Positions 22,025 through 29,568 of a DNA stretch of 37,418 nt are shown here, piece after piece. Origin of the DNA: a virus; IMG/VR virus record IMGVR_UViG_3300009700_000004, positions 1-37,418 of that record; one strand, given 5' to 3'. The stretch's first letter is position 1, and the number at the start of each line of letters is the position of its first letter. The translations under genes were made by a program, and so were the position numbers. The notes beneath the pieces are model-generated. The model had not been told where the DNA came from. It was given only the letters and a program-made list of their open reading frames with translations, and searched no databases.

Positions 22025-22849
22025 TCACCGCCGTTTCCCGGACATCATGAGGATCACCAGAAGCAATCCCGCACCGATCAAGAGCATCGAACCGCTGAGA
22101 CCTCCGAAGGTCGACGCGAGCGAAGTCGCTGGCGCCGCTGTCTTCACCGTCGCCGGCGTTGCTGGTTTCAAAGCAGCCGAGAGAACGCTCGTGATATCCG
22201 TCCCGATGCTTGTCGTCAAGCTCGGTGCAGCCGCGGCCGTTGCGGATGAGCTGATTAACGTCGGTGTTGCTGTCGGCAGATTGAGAATCGACGACGGAAA
22301 ACTAGCTCCCGGGGCAGAAGCAGCGACGGTCTCGAGACTCGGAGCAAGATCGTTCGTAACCTGCAGAGGTGCCGTGTCCGGCATCAGATCGCTCCACGTG
22401 TCATCCTGTCCGAGTGCGCGAGCTCTGCGATAGCCGCGTAGTGTCGATGCCATGCGGCGCGCCGCCAAAATTCCCGCATAAGCTTTCGAAACGCGGTCGA
22501 GCTGATCCTGGGTGAGTGCGGATGCGAGCCGGCCAAGTCCACCGAGACCGCTCACTCCCTGTTGCAAAGCGTCATTCCAGCAATCGATCAGGAGTCCACT
22601 GTTCGCATCGCCACACGGATTCAGACTCGGCTCATAGCCCCAGCGGATCGCAACGCCGGTCCGGCAGAGAGGATTCGCGGCGAGGAACGCTCGCCAAAGA
22701 TGCGGGAAGTTCTTCCCTTTCAGTTTCTGGTAAGCTGCCCACTGCTTTGCACAGGTCGGCGAAAGTTCGGCCAGCCGTGCAGCGCCTGGCATCGGCATTC
22801 CGCTGGCGATCGGATCGCCGAGCGATCTTGCGACTGTATTGATGTACAT
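22025..22849 (-). CDS. Virion-type membrane protein, LGD N-terminus (274 aa)
   Basis: MYINTVARSLGDPIASGMPM (LGD at 10-12). Residues about 25-150 form a helical domain with Cys residues (SPTCAKQW, NPLCRTG, NPCGDANS). A Thr/Ala/Pro-rich linker then leads to the C-terminal span (GSMLLIGAGLLLVILMM) and SGKRR. It probably belongs to the same membrane-protein set. Confidence 0.75.
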   Translation of the reverse strand: MYINTVARSLGDPIASGMPMPGAARLAELSPTCAKQWAAYQKLKGKNFPHLWRAFLAANPLCRTGVAIRWGYEPSLNPCGDANSGLLIDCWNDALQQGVSGLGGLGRLASALTQDQLDRVSKAYAGILAARRMASTLRGYRRARALGQDDTWSDLMPDTAPLQVTNDLAPSLETVAASAPGASFPSSILNLPTATPTLISSSATAAAAPSLTTSIGTDITSVLSAALKPATPATVKTAAPATSLASTFGGLSGSMLLIGAGLLLVILMMSGKRR

Positions 22850-22859
22850 GACAAACCCT

Positions 22860-23726
22860 CTATTTCCGCATCAGCATGAACAGAACCAAGAGCCCACCGC
22901 CGATCCAGATCAGACTTGAGTAATCCGGAGTCGTTGCCACGACGGCCGTTGTGCCGGTGGCCGCGGCTGTACCCGCAGCGCCCGCAGCGACGAGCGCCGC
23001 ATTGGTGATCGGTGCACAACTCGGATCGTTCGGGTTGTAGCCCGGATACGAGGGATTGGTGCAAATCGGGTTATTCCCGGTCGTACAGCTCGGATCCGAT
23101 GGGTTGTAATATTGGCTCGTCGTGTCCGAACACACGGGCGACGTGTTCCAGGGAGCGTAATTGCTCGTGCCGTAAGAAGTCCCGCGCCGATTGTTCGATT
23201 TGTATTGGCGTCCCTGCCCACCCTGCCCACCCTGCCCACCCTGGCCCCCTTGCCCACCCTGGCCCCCTTGCCAACGGCTCGAACCTGGCGCTGTGACAGG
23301 TGTGACAGGTGCCGGCGTCGGTCCGAGAGCAACTGGGAATCGCGGTGTGGCGATCGGCCGGCGGCCGATCCGTAGACCAGACGTGGCCACAACACCGAGC
23401 CCTTGCAGTTCAACGGGTCCGCCATAGGGCGACATGTCGCGATAGGTCGACGGTGCCCAGGGCATCGAACCATAGTTCACCGGTGCCCCTGATCCGGACG
23501 GCTGTGCACCGGTTCCGCACGTGGTACACCTCCGGCGCCGGTGCTTCTGCTGGGATCCTCCACCTGGTCGACTGCCACGCCAGCCACCTCCGCCGCCGCC
23601 GTAACCGTAGCCTTGACCGCCGATAACTGGTGCGACGGCCGGTGCTGAACTGCAGACGCGTGCACCGCTCGTGGGATCGATCGTGCAAGTGTCACCGAGA
23701 CTCGATGGAACGACTAGATACGACAT
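22860..23726 (-). CDS. Virion-type Gly-rich membrane protein, LGD N-terminus (288 aa)
   Basis: MSYLVVPSSLGDTCTIDPTS (LGD at 10-12, then Cys...VCSS as in the 222-aa capsid candidate). Low-complexity Gly/Gln/Arg regions follow, including a run of about seven GGQ units near residue 160. Then comes a Cys/Asn/Pro/Tyr region (NPSDPSCTTGNNPICTNPS) and a C-terminal span (SSLIWIGGGLLVLFMLM) with RK. It looks like a flexible extracellular stalk on a membrane anchor. Confidence 0.72.
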   Translation of the reverse strand: MSYLVVPSSLGDTCTIDPTSGARVCSSAPAVAPVIGGQGYGYGGGGGGWRGSRPGGGSQQKHRRRRCTTCGTGAQPSGSGAPVNYGSMPWAPSTYRDMSPYGGPVELQGLGVVATSGLRIGRRPIATPRFPVALGPTPAPVTPVTAPGSSRWQGGQGGQGGQGGQGGQGGQGRQYKSNNRRGTSYGTSNYAPWNTSPVCSDTTSQYYNPSDPSCTTGNNPICTNPSYPGYNPNDPSCAPITNAALVAAGAAGTAAATGTTAVVATTPDYSSLIWIGGGLLVLFMLMRK

Positions 23727-23729
23727 GCG

Positions 23730-24503
23730 TCATCTCCTACCCATCAAAAGAAACAAAATCAGTCCACCGCCGAGAAGCCAGATCCAGATAGGCAACCCGG
23801 CGAGTGTGCTGCTACTCAAAGCCGAAATCCCGGACGAGCCGTAACTCACCATAATGCTCGGTGTGCCGGCGATCGCACCGTTTGTCGGAGTGGCCGGGAT
23901 CGTGTAGCTTCCACCCCCAGATTGAATCAGTGCGGTTAAATTCGCGACGGTCGGTTCGACGATGAAGCAACCGAGACAGCACGCCGCGTTGCACGTCCCG
24001 GACATATTGCAGCAAGGTCGGGAAACGGATGTTCCAGGTCCGCTATAAACACAGCTCGGATCGCAGTCACCGCCCTTTTTGATAATTCCACTCACGCTCG
24101 AGTAGTAACTCGATTGTGCCGATTGCAGAGCGCTGATCGCCGCGGCCGGAGTCAGCGAGCCCGCGGAGAGCGCCGCCATGATCTGCTGAACCGCGGCCAG
24201 GAACGCGGGCAGGTTCGCGGTTAGAGTTGAACCCTCTTTTGAAACTGCAGCCGCATGCGAGCTCGTGAAAAGATTCGCGATCGTTCCGACGATCGGAGCG
24301 AGAGCCGGACCGACAACCGGAATCAGGCTAACTCCTACCTCCGCGGTCTTCACGCCGGCTTGCTCTCCAGGGGATGCGGTAAGACCGAGGCGCCCGACAG
24401 CCTGGTGATTGTCTTGGCGCACACGAGCTGCACGATAAGCACCGAGCGACATCGGCCGTCGCATCACGAGCTGCGAACTGGCGGGCTGCGTTGAAACGTA
24501 CAT
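23730..24503 (-). CDS. Virion-type Cys-rich membrane protein (257 aa)
   Basis: ATG 24503 has GGAAAG upstream. It begins MYVSTQPASSQLVMRRPMSL and continues with G-A, an LGA variant of the LGD motif. An internal hydrophobic stretch (GVSLIPVVGPALAPIVGTIA) may insert in or lie on a membrane. A Cys cluster (CDPSC, PCCNMSG, CNAACCLGC) follows at about residues 150-182. The C-terminal span (PIWIWLLGGGLILFLLM) ends in GRR. The Cys cluster implies disulfides or metal binding outside the cytoplasm. Confidence 0.72.
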   Translation of the reverse strand: MYVSTQPASSQLVMRRPMSLGAYRAARVRQDNHQAVGRLGLTASPGEQAGVKTAEVGVSLIPVVGPALAPIVGTIANLFTSSHAAAVSKEGSTLTANLPAFLAAVQQIMAALSAGSLTPAAAISALQSAQSSYYSSVSGIIKKGGDCDPSCVYSGPGTSVSRPCCNMSGTCNAACCLGCFIVEPTVANLTALIQSGGGSYTIPATPTNGAIAGTPSIMVSYGSSGISALSSSTLAGLPIWIWLLGGGLILFLLMGRR

Positions 24504-24505
24504 CG

Positions 24506-24574
24506 CTAACTTTCCAGCCGGCGGGCGTCCGGCCATTCGACCCGATCTTTTTCGTCGTCAATCGGCATATTCAT
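24506..24574 (-). CDS. Possible 22-aa peptide coupled to protease-like gene
   Basis: ATGA overlap with the preceding stop: MNMPIDDEKDRVEWPDARRL and two more residues, ending two bases before the next gene start. It may simply be a coupling leader. Confidence 0.3.
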   Translation of the reverse strand: MNMPIDDEKDRVEWPDARRLES

Positions 24575-25404
24575 TTGCTTCGGGAGTACAAAAAAATTCC
24601 GCCGCCGATCGCGAGCAGACAGAGAAGAGCAGTCGTCGAAATGTTTCCGCTCACCGCCGGCGCTGCAACGACAGGGACAGGAATCGGCGGGTTTGTCCCA
24701 TAAGTGAGCCGGCTCGCAGCCGCGGCGATTAGCGGGCTCGCAACGTCGTAGATCTCCTGCTGTGCTGGAGTCCAGGTCGATTGATCCGGAAGTGTGCTCC
24801 CATCGCCGAGCCTGGGATGAGAATAAGTTTTCGATCGATAGATCACGGGCGGCTCCCATCCGGCAAACGAGTGCGGCACTGTGGAGTCGAGACCTTTCCA
24901 CTGTCCCGTTCGTTTGTCTTGCGCGACCACGTACACATGCGAGAACTGATCCGGAGCTGCTCGAGCTGCAGCGACCGTTTTGAACTGGACGTTATAGCCG
25001 ACCGATCGCAGTAGCGCCGCGATCAGAATCGAGTGATCGTCACAATCACCGGCGCCGAGCTGCAGCGTAACCACCGGGCTCTGTAAGGTCTCGGCGTTCT
25101 CGCCGCGAAACTCGATATTGTGTTTAACCCAAGCGAGAACGGAATCGATCTCGTCGATGTTCTTCACGGATCCGCGAACGGCTTCGAGAGCCTTCACTCG
25201 CACCTGGGGATTGCCGACGCCTTCCGGTCCGATGACGAGGCTTTGCATATGGAGGATCGTTTTATGGATCGCCGAATCACCGTGACCGATCTTCCATCGG
25301 CGCATTCGGTAAGACGAAGACGGGGCCCGGGCGAGCTTTTCCGCGCAATCCATGGCTTGCAGTGTTCGGTTGAGACTTAGCCCGACATTGGAAGGAAGCC
25401 GCAT
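24571..25404 (-). CDS. Membrane-anchored transglutaminase/papain-fold cysteine enzyme (277 aa)
   Basis: The catalytic triad is visible as C121 in GAGDCDDHS, H156 in FSHVYVVA and D173 in GLDSTV, spaced as in the transglutaminase-like superfamily. Bacterial and viral members are often proteases rather than cross-linkers. An N-terminal helical region spans about 1-100. SHPRLGDGS at 196-203 lies just after the catalytic domain, then a Pro/Ala linker and a C-terminal span at 257-273 (STTALLCLLAIGGGIFL) with YSRSK. It is the first gene of the late cluster, upstream of the LGD membrane proteins. A role in cleaving or linking them is inferred. Its ATG lies seven bases from a long inverted repeat and has no clear ribosome site. 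Confidence 0.85.
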   Translation of the reverse strand: MRLPSNVGLSLNRTLQAMDCAEKLARAPSSSYRMRRWKIGHGDSAIHKTILHMQSLVIGPEGVGNPQVRVKALEAVRGSVKNIDEIDSVLAWVKHNIEFRGENAETLQSPVVTLQLGAGDCDDHSILIAALLRSVGYNVQFKTVAAARAAPDQFSHVYVVAQDKRTGQWKGLDSTVPHSFAGWEPPVIYRSKTYSHPRLGDGSTLPDQSTWTPAQQEIYDVASPLIAAAASRLTYGTNPPIPVPVVAAPAVSGNISTTALLCLLAIGGGIFLYSRSK

Positions 25405-25410
25405 AGATTC

Positions 25411-25504
25411 AACTAAGCGCCCACCCGAATCGATGGAGCGATCTGGTCAACACCCCCCACGGGTGAAGGCAAACCCTCAAAAGAACCGGGTGGAGCGCTT
25501 AGTT
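25411..25504. promoter_or_regulatory. Long inverted repeat in divergent control region
   Basis: Arms AACTAAGCGCCCACCCG (25411..25427) and CGGGTGGAGCGCTTAGTT (25487..25504) pair with a single bulge around a 59-base loop containing CACCCCCCACGGGTG. It lies immediately upstream of the protease-like gene. It could be a two-site operator for a dimeric repressor or an RNA leader structure hiding the start of the late mRNA. Confidence 0.5.
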
Positions 25505-25508
25505 CAGT

Positions 25509-25551
25509 GCCGGGGTTCACCAAAGCTAATAAATCAGCCTAGAACCCCGGC
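25509..25551. promoter_or_regulatory. Inverted repeat GCCGGGGTTC/GAACCCCGGC
   Basis: Perfect 10-bp arms with a 23-base AT-rich centre. It is the second inverted repeat of the control region and could be an operator pair or an origin-like cruciform. Nothing distinguishes these from sequence alone. Confidence 0.4.
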
Positions 25552-25657
25552 TTGGATGAGCTCTAACCGCGTTTGCGTGAGCCTCGAATCCTGGAAAATG
25601 GTCGCGGACGGCGGGAGTTTTGGCAAGGTTACTACGGCCGATTACGGTAGGTATTTT

Positions 25658-25667
25658 ACTGTACAGT
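25658..25667. promoter_or_regulatory. Palindrome ACTGTACAGT
   Basis: A 10-bp perfect palindrome in the AT-rich stretch GTATTTTACTGTACAGTCCC of the control region, the size of a small repressor half-site pair. A LexA/SOS-type site is possible, but I cannot show it. Confidence 0.35.
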
Positions 25668-25681
25668 CCCTGCGGTTCCCC

Positions 25682-25711
25682 CGTGTTTCCCCTCTCGACG
25701 GGGGAAACACG
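25682..25711 (+). promoter_or_regulatory. Hairpin CGTGTTTCCCC/GGGGAAACACG
   Basis: An 11-bp perfect stem with an 8-base loop, 47 bases before the plus-strand gene; GTGATATCAC (25732..25741), another palindrome, follows. It may be an attenuator or operator for the rightward transcript. Confidence 0.45.
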
Positions 25712-25757
25712 TTTGAGTATTGATTCTTGCGGTGATATCACGCATTCTGAGAGCAGA

Positions 25758-26150
25758 ATGATGCCGAATCCCCAGCTCGAGCTGCCCACCGAGGCGATCG
25801 AGGACGCGCTGATTCAGTGCGCCATCCCTGGCTTCTACGGTGAACTGTGCGTGGAGATCAAGATCCTGCCCACCGCCGCGCTCGAAGTGTCGTTTCAATC
25901 GACGCGAAAGCAGACGACGCAGACCGAAGTCGTGAAACAGACTCACCCGATCGTTACATCGAACGAACGCGTGAGCAAAGTGCGGCAGAAAATCTCGGAA
26001 GTGAAGCAACGGCTGCGCTTGCAGTGCCCGGTGTCGTGTCTCCGCGCGCTCTTCCGGGATGGCAACCTGGTGCACTTCGAGGTCACCGAAGTTGGAGAGC
26101 TCGCCACAGCGAAACTTCCGCCGGCGATACCGCCCGCGCGCGCCGGCTAA
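25758..26150 (+). CDS. Hypothetical protein (130 aa)
   Basis: MMPNPQLELPTEAIEDALIQ..., an acidic N-terminus, a strand pair (LCVEIKILPTAALEVSFQS) and a basic helix (NERVSKVRQKISEVKQRLRL). It is the first rightward gene across from the late cluster and is followed by a strong terminator, so it is probably a monocistronic message. Position and size would suit a regulator, but no HTH is obvious. Confidence 0.65.
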   Translation: MMPNPQLELPTEAIEDALIQCAIPGFYGELCVEIKILPTAALEVSFQSTRKQTTQTEVVKQTHPIVTSNERVSKVRQKISEVKQRLRLQCPVSCLRALFRDGNLVHFEVTEVGELATAKLPPAIPPARAG

Positions 26151-26234
26151 ACCGTTCTTGCTGTAACGCGGTGCGCCGGTGTATAAAGTTCTCGCCCATT
26201 CAAACCTGAACTCCTGGACAACGAAACGAATTCG

Positions 26235-26294
26235 ACTCCGGGAGAGAAATGCGATCGCTGGAACGATCGTGCTTCTCTCCCGGAGTTTCTTTTT
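26235..26294 (+). terminator. Strong factor-independent terminator
   Basis: A 14-bp stem ACTCCGGGAGAGAA/TTCTCTCCCGGAGT with a small CGATCG/CGATCG stem in the loop, followed by TTCTTTTTCT. It ends the 25758..26150 transcript, so the next gene needs its own promoter or read-through. Confidence 0.8.
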
Positions 26295-26313
26295 CTGATG
26301 GAGACAATCTCAA

Positions 26314-27813
26314 ATGGCAAAGTCAAACAAGGCGCGTACCCGCGGGCCGGAGGTCGTAGATCCTTCGGCCGAACCATTCACAGGCGAGTTTTTAGATGTT
26401 GAGAACGAACCGGTCACCGATCCGCGGTTGATCCACGAACAGTGGATGGCCCAGGTGATGAACCCCAACGTAACTTTCTTCGATGCGCTCGCCGAAATCC
26501 CGAAAGGCGGATGGGACCTGCTGAGTCTCTATCTCTACCGGCTGGAGCCGAAGATCGCGAACCGGGAAGGTGAACAGAAATACATCGATTGCTATGGGAC
26601 GCCGATCAGCGAAGCAAGTGTGAAAGCATCCCACGGTGGAGGAAAGTTCGAGGCTTACTTGAAGGCCGGAAAGACGACGCTCCGCAAACACAAATTCTGG
26701 ATCGATGGTGAGCCGCTTTACAAAGACGGTCAAACTTTCCGCGGAGGTGCGACACCTGGTGCGCCTGCAGGATCGATTCTCCCGCCGGCGCTCAGTAACG
26801 AGCAGGGAATCGCAAGCATCGTGCGCCAGGTCATTGAAGCGACGAAGGGTGACTCGAAAGCTGCGGATGCCGGAATCGAAGTGCTGAAACGCGCCATGAT
26901 GGACGGCCTCGAGCTCACGAGCTCGATCTCGAAAAGACAGATGGAGTCCACGACCGGAAGCGCGATCGGCGATAAGCTTTTCGATCAACTCTTGCCGAAA
27001 CTTCTCAATCCTCCAAGCCAACCCACAACAGATCCCCTCGTGCTGAAACTTCTCGATGCAGTGATCGCGAGCAATAAATCAGAGCGACGAGAGCAAAATC
27101 CGACACCAACGCCGGCGGGCGGAACCGAACTTACCCTCGTGAAGGATCTGCTTGGAGTCGATTCGCTGCGCGAACTGATTGAGTTTGGCAGCAAGCGCAG
27201 TGCCGAAACACCCTGGTACGTAACTCTAATCGCGAACGGTCTCGACAAACTTCCAACTCTTCTGAACGAATTCGCGCAGATGCAAGAACGCGCATTCCAG
27301 CGCGCGCTAATCGCTCACCAGGTCAGTCTCGGTGCGAATCCGGCCAACGCTGCAAGACCGGTTGCCTTCGCGAGCGCACCAATGATCCCGGTCGATCGCG
27401 CCGCGGTTCCACCGAAGATGCCCGCGGCTCCGGCGAGCTCTATCTCGGTCAGTGAGCAGATGATCGCCGGCGTTGTCGAAGGAATCACCAGAGCATACGA
27501 CGAAGGGTATCCGGGTGATGTTGCCGGCGCGCACATCCGCCTGCTCTACCCTCAACTCGTCGATTCATTGAGGCCGCTCCTGGCCGACGAACAGCAACTC
27601 TCCGCCTTCGTTGCGCAGATGCCTCCGCTCGCCGAACGATCGCGCGAACCTGAATGGCATGAGTTTCAGCAGGAACTGATCGAAGAGCTGAGCCAAGTCC
27701 CGATGCCGGCCGGAGAAGCCGCTGCGAGTGCAGTTCCGGATAATCTCGCGGTGCTATCACCGGAAGCAGCGGGTGGGGTGGCAGCGGATCCTGGAAAAAA
27801 GAAAGTGAACTGA
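26314..27813 (+). CDS. Large hypothetical protein, candidate packaging or assembly factor (499 aa)
   Basis: GGAGA precedes ATG 26314. Residues about 35-150 form a compact domain (FFDALAEIPKGGWDLLSLYL, QKYIDCYGTPIS, GGGKFEAYLKAG). Residues 160-340 are long helices; the rest is Ala/Pro-rich linker plus a helical C-terminus (HEFQQELIEELSQ). KAGKTT lacks the first glycine of a Walker A motif, so there is no sign of an ATPase. It has no membrane span. It stands alone, bounded by terminators on both sides. It might be a scaffold, a DNA-binding portal-like factor, or a replication protein; unrecognised. Confidence 0.8.
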   Translation: MAKSNKARTRGPEVVDPSAEPFTGEFLDVENEPVTDPRLIHEQWMAQVMNPNVTFFDALAEIPKGGWDLLSLYLYRLEPKIANREGEQKYIDCYGTPISEASVKASHGGGKFEAYLKAGKTTLRKHKFWIDGEPLYKDGQTFRGGATPGAPAGSILPPALSNEQGIASIVRQVIEATKGDSKAADAGIEVLKRAMMDGLELTSSISKRQMESTTGSAIGDKLFDQLLPKLLNPPSQPTTDPLVLKLLDAVIASNKSERREQNPTPTPAGGTELTLVKDLLGVDSLRELIEFGSKRSAETPWYVTLIANGLDKLPTLLNEFAQMQERAFQRALIAHQVSLGANPANAARPVAFASAPMIPVDRAAVPPKMPAAPASSISVSEQMIAGVVEGITRAYDEGYPGDVAGAHIRLLYPQLVDSLRPLLADEQQLSAFVAQMPPLAERSREPEWHEFQQELIEELSQVPMPAGEAAASAVPDNLAVLSPEAAGGVAADPGKKKVN

Positions 27814-27841
27814 TCCCGCGCACACTGACTTAGAATTGCCG

Positions 27842-27919
27842 ATGACGGGAAAGGAGGTCGCGGAGAAATCGCCCAGAGAACTAGAGCTCTTCAAGTCAAC
27901 TGAAAAGCCCAGCCTGTGA
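27842..27919 (+). CDS. Possible 25-aa peptide
   Basis: MTGKEVAEKSPRELELFKST plus five residues, 28 bases after the 499-aa gene. Composition is protein-like, but its end enters the hairpin at 27907. It could be a leader or nothing. Confidence 0.2.
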   Translation: MTGKEVAEKSPRELELFKSTEKPSL

Positions 27920-27928
27920 GAGCTGGGC
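27903..27928 (-). terminator. Terminator hairpin GCCCAGC/GCTGGGC, minus orientation
   Basis: A 7-bp stem with an 8-base loop; read on the minus strand it is followed by TTTT. It would stop leftward transcripts before they run antisense to the 499-aa gene. The rest of 27820..28060 shows no gene that I can support except the doubtful 25-aa frame. Confidence 0.5.
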
Positions 27929-28060
27929 CGAGCCGTTCGTAGCGCAGTTGGATTAGAGTCACATCCTACCACAGCGAAGATCCAGCCGGATCGATGCGTC
28001 TTTTGTGCACACTTTTGCAGAGTAATCAAGTAACTCTGGCGCACTCAGGGGCTTGCGGCA

Positions 28061-29299
28061 GTGCGCACGGCATTTAACGTGCTCATAAAAACCGGTTGTT
28101 ACGAATTCCGAAACCTTTTCCTAAGTGCTGCCTCAAACCCATATCTGGGGAGTACACTCGTGACCTCTCTCAACAGAGCCCTGGAGGATACTTTCCACAT
28201 TGCCGGCCATCGTAACTGCCCGGCATGTGAGTTTGCTCGCAGAGCTATGATCGAGCCCTCGGAACTTAGTCAGCTCATTTTTTGGGACGCCGCGAAACTT
28301 TGGATTGTGTCCCACGGACGCCACATCGGCGCGGGAACTCTCCGTGACTATTGGAACTGCATTCGGGCTCTCGAAAAGTTCTTTGGACAGCTTCGACTGA
28401 GCGAAATTCACATCGGGCACTTCGAGCAATACCAGCAACTGCGATCGGAAGGCAGCGGAGGTCTAACCGGCGCTGGTCCTTCGCGTATCAATCACGATCT
28501 CAACACACTCTCGCAGATTCTGGCGCGCGCGGGATTGTGGGCTCCGATCGCGCCGTACTATCAGCCGATGAAGCTACCACGGCCGAAGGTTGGCCGTGCT
28601 CTCACCGAGAGCGAAGAAGACCTGCTGTTTCGGATGGCAAGCTCCCGTCCGAAGTGGAAAGTGGCCTACCTATGTTCGCTGCTCACGGTGAATACGACGT
28701 GTGGACCGAAAGAGATCCGCATGTTGAGGTTGATGGATCTGAATCTTTCTCCGGTCGAATGCGCTCCGCACGGAACGATCCGGATCATGCTCGGCGCGAA
28801 AAACGAGTACCGCCAACGGATGATTCCACTCAACATGACTGCGAGCCTAGCGATCACGCAATTGATCGCGCGGGCCCGCGGGTGCGGAGCCGTCCAACCT
28901 GAGCACTATCTTTTGCCGCACCGGGCTCCGCGTGGCTCTCATGGTTGGGATCCTACTCTCCCCATGAGTTCTTGGCGGAAGGCATGGGACAAATTGCGCG
29001 AGGCCTGCGGCCTGCCCTCCTTGCGTATGTATGATCTGCGACACCACGCGATCACGAAGCTCCTGGAAGACGAACACGTTTCAGAACGGACGGTGATCGA
29101 GCTCGCCGGTCACGTCTCGCGCAAGATGCTCGATACCTACTCACACATCCGGATGAAGTCCAAGTTCGATGGGGTGATGGCGCTGGAGAAAATCGCCGCC
29201 TTGCCGGAACGGAAACCGCCACAACCGGCGGTGACTTCGGTAACTAGCGGTAACGTTACCTTGTGCGCAGAATTGGAGTGTGAGGAACAAACAGCGTGA
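28061..29299 (+). CDS. int: Tyrosine recombinase (phage integrase)
   Basis: 412 residues from GTG 28061; an ATG at 28247 is an alternative that drops a CPAC-containing N-terminus. The SAM-like core-binding domain spans about 65-160. The catalytic domain shows a Lys strand (LGAKNEYRQRMIPL), YDLRHH (box II, with Tyr for His), LAGHVS and the nucleophile Tyr in LDTYSHI. At box I, where NTGMRPGE is usual, it reads NTTCGPKE, so the first catalytic Arg is missing or displaced. It lies 685 bp from a tRNA half, as expected of an integrase beside attP. Confidence 0.9.
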   Translation: MRTAFNVLIKTGCYEFRNLFLSAASNPYLGSTLVTSLNRALEDTFHIAGHRNCPACEFARRAMIEPSELSQLIFWDAAKLWIVSHGRHIGAGTLRDYWNCIRALEKFFGQLRLSEIHIGHFEQYQQLRSEGSGGLTGAGPSRINHDLNTLSQILARAGLWAPIAPYYQPMKLPRPKVGRALTESEEDLLFRMASSRPKWKVAYLCSLLTVNTTCGPKEIRMLRLMDLNLSPVECAPHGTIRIMLGAKNEYRQRMIPLNMTASLAITQLIARARGCGAVQPEHYLLPHRAPRGSHGWDPTLPMSSWRKAWDKLREACGLPSLRMYDLRHHAITKLLEDEHVSERTVIELAGHVSRKMLDTYSHIRMKSKFDGVMALEKIAALPERKPPQPAVTSVTSGNVTLCAELECEEQTA

Positions 29300-29568
29300 A
29301 GCCCTGCCCCAAGGAAAAGTTGACGTTGCAGACGATCGATAATTTTATCGATTGGGTGCTGGCCTGGATCGAGGAGCATGAGCGGCAGGCTTCGGCCGTC
29401 ACACCGCGCGTTCCTCCGCGATCACCGCTTGACGGCTCGCACATTTCGCCAGAAGAACGGAAGCGAATGCGAGTGCAGCACATCGGAACCTCGCGCAAGG
29501 CTGCCAGCGCCATGATCGCCAAAATTCCGTTGCCTTTGGCGCTCCATATTGCCCGTTGTTTTAAGTAG
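29296..29568 (+). CDS. Hypothetical protein coupled to integrase (90 aa)
   Basis: The GTGA overlap with the integrase stop implies coupled translation. MKPCPKEKLTLQTIDNFIDW..., largely helical with a Pro-rich middle and a C-terminal helix (AASAMIAKIPLPLALHIARC). It may be an excisionase-like partner by position, but no HTH is evident. Confidence 0.65.
   Translation: MKPCPKEKLTLQTIDNFIDWVLAWIEEHERQASAVTPRVPPRSPLDGSHISPEERKRMRVQHIGTSRKAASAMIAKIPLPLALHIARCFK

Noticed and set aside
26617-26700. KAGKTT in the 499-aa protein as a Walker A motif
   Set aside because: The first Gly of GxxxxGK[ST] is Ala and no Walker B follows at a sensible distance.
26392-27021. Minus-strand open frame of 209 codons
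   Set aside because: Antisense to the 499-aa gene; Arg/Ser/Phe-rich shadow composition and no ribosome site that I can see.
29250-29261. Palindrome GGTAACGTTACC as an operator
   Set aside because: It lies within the integrase coding sequence near its 3' end, and nothing else there suggests a regulatory site.
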